Positions 62,386 to 64,000 of a DNA stretch of 64,000 bases are shown here, in pieces. The stretch spans positions 62,001-126,000 of the forward strand of contig MPNN01000002.1 of the NCBI GenBank assembly GCA_002239045.1. Direction: 5' to 3'. How positions within the stretch are numbered: the first letter of the stretch is position 1; each line of letters opens with the position of its first letter. Source of the stretch: SAR202 cluster bacterium bin127 (GTDB taxonomy: Bacteria > Chloroflexota > Dehalococcoidia > Lucifugimonadales > Lucifugimonadaceae). A program made the translations under genes and the position numbers. The notes beneath the pieces are model-generated. The model was not told where the DNA came from. It saw only the letters and a program-made list of their open reading frames with translations, and did no database searches.

Positions 62386-64000
62386 GTGCAAACACGCGCA
62401 ACATTCATCCTGCTCGTCGCCTCCATCGCCGCGATCGCAACCCTAATCGCTTTCGACAACGTCGCATCCGCCGACACCGTCACCCCCACCTTCTCCGACG
62501 GCATCCACCAAATCGGCGCCGACATTGCCGCCGGAACCTATGTGACCGACACCGAAGATGGCATCTGCCTCGTCAGCATCACCGACAACAACGACCGCAC
62601 GCGTAACCCTACCTTCATCAATCGCGCAATCATCACGTTGACCGGTAACGACCGCACCATAGAAACTACCAACTGCGGCGAGTGGCGCGAGCACAGCACA
62701 TCCCAGAAACCTCGTGCAGCACAGTTTGGTCAAGGGATGTACCACATCGGAGTAGACATCGCTCCCGGCATCTATACCGCAAACGCGAACAACGGTCGAT
62801 GCCTTTGGTTCACCGTTAACGACTTCACTCACAACGCCGATCCCAACCAGCTCCTGACCTGGTGGAAAACCGGAACACCAATCGTTGAGATCACGAATGA
62901 AAACGTCGGTTTCTACTCCATAAGATGCGGCACATGGAAGGTGCGCGAAGCCGAACCACCAACAGAACCAGCGACCCGGTTCTACGACGGCTCTTACCTC
63001 GTCGACATCGAGATCGCATCCGGCAACTACATCGCCGACGCAGGCGAAGGCCTCTGCAACTGGTTCCGCACCGCGCCCTTCGGAGACCATGCGCCCGATA
63101 ACACGGGAGGTTACGTCTCGAAAGGGCGGCAGATAGTCACCATACTTCCAACAGATACCGGCTTTTTCAGTGAAGGGTGCGGCACTTGGCAACCGATCTC
63201 GAGCGTTGACCTCACAGCCGATCCCGCCCAAGCCATCGGCCGCGGAACTTTCGCTGTGGGCATCGACATCCAACCCGGCGCATACGTCGCCGACGCGATA
63301 GACCAACGCTCGTGCAGATGGTTCTTGCTGAGCGGTTTTGCCGGGCGTTCCACCGACATAATCGCCTCAGGCAATGGTTTGCTCCGTGGTGTGACGGATA
63401 TCCCTCCCGACGCGATCGGATTTCGCTCTATCGACTGCCACGACTGGACGCTGGTAGACAACCTCTCGCAAGACATCGCTACCCATGCATTCGGCGACGG
63501 CGAACACGTCGTCAACGTTCATGTTTCTCCAGGTCTTTATGAATCACCCGGTCCAGAATCCGGCAGATGCACGTGGCGACGCCTCAGCGGATACGCCGGC
63601 ACGTCAGCAGATCACGTCGCCGTGCGGAACCCGGTGGGCAAGAACATCGCAGAAATCAGAGAGATCGACGCCGTCTTCACGACCCTTGGTTGCGGCGAAT
63701 GGGTACCACTTGTGCACGAGGCGAACGTGGAAGTTCAGGACAGTTTCGACCACGGTACCTGGGTCGTCGACGCCGAGATTGCACCCGGGACCTACGCTGC
63801 CGACGTGCCTTCTGGATCGATATGCTTTTGGAGCCGCTTGGCAGGTTTTAACGGCGAAATCGATGCTCTGACCGAATCCGAGTCTTCGGTTGGCCGTTCA
63901 GTGACGACGATAACCGACTTTGATACCGGCTTTTACTCCGACGGATGCGGCACCTGGGAGATAATCGCGGATGACGATATTGACCGCAAAGGTACTCAAG
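62386..64000 (+). CDS. Secreted multi-repeat protein, six repeats of about 80-88 aa, truncated by window edge
   Basis: GTG start, signal-like VQTRATFILLVASIAAIATLIAF; open to 64000; repeats 'G.Y.VG.DIAPG.Y.A......C.W ... GFYS.GCGTW'. Confidence 0.85.
   Translation, partial: MQTRATFILLVASIAAIATLIAFDNVASADTVTPTFSDGIHQIGADIAAGTYVTDTEDGICLVSITDNNDRTRNPTFINRAIITLTGNDRTIETTNCGEWREHSTSQKPRAAQFGQGMYHIGVDIAPGIYTANANNGRCLWFTVNDFTHNADPNQLLTWWKTGTPIVEITNENVGFYSIRCGTWKVREAEPPTEPATRFYDGSYLVDIEIASGNYIADAGEGLCNWFRTAPFGDHAPDNTGGYVSKGRQIVTILPTDTGFFSEGCGTWQPISSVDLTADPAQAIGRGTFAVGIDIQPGAYVADAIDQRSCRWFLLSGFAGRSTDIIASGNGLLRGVTDIPPDAIGFRSIDCHDWTLVDNLSQDIATHAFGDGEHVVNVHVSPGLYESPGPESGRCTWRRLSGYAGTSADHVAVRNPVGKNIAEIREIDAVFTTLGCGEWVPLVHEANVEVQDSFDHGTWVVDAEIAPGTYAADVPSGSICFWSRLAGFNGEIDALTESESSVGRSVTTITDFDTGFYSDGCGTWEIIADDDIDRKGTQ

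Noticed and set aside
62443-63306. 287-aa minus-strand ORF
   Set aside because: Antisense to the repeat protein, whose plus-strand repeats are unmistakable.

Overview
The window looks like one contig of a free-living bacterium. It is GC-moderate, with many Pro/Thr-linker lipoproteins, and is probably Chloroflexota-like; the taxonomy is inference. Housekeeping and metabolic genes (coaD, rsmD, lysS, serS, pth, ligA, queD/queC, an oligopeptide ABC transporter, sucCD, cinA, a MoxR-DUF58-transglutaminase operon, ogt, argG) are interleaved with accessory and defence-like genes. These include a HEPN-motif STAND NTPase, an orphan DNA methyltransferase, a DUF4268 protein, an MNT/HepT remnant, two methyltransferase-nuclease fusions, and an ATPase + TOPRIM pair with a degenerate P-loop. 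The strongest observations are: (1) a redoxin/TlpA-like lipoprotein split in the ORF track by an in-frame TGA exactly at the first position of its CxxC motif (WTYT-U-YNC), a candidate selenoprotein; (2) a complete IS1595-like element (58509-61077) with 23-bp terminal inverted repeats, a 10-bp flanking direct repeat and three passenger ORFs, sitting just upstream of argG; (3) a six-repeat secreted protein running off the right edge and absent from the ORF track; (4) palindromic dispersed repeats that have become coding sequence inside a methyltransferase and at the sucC 3' end; (5) a HEPN-STAND protein; (6) a degenerate ATPase/TOPRIM pair; (7) a one-base frameshift in a C5 tract of a lipoprotein. 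No CRISPR array or rRNA was seen; one tRNA (Ser-UGA) was found.
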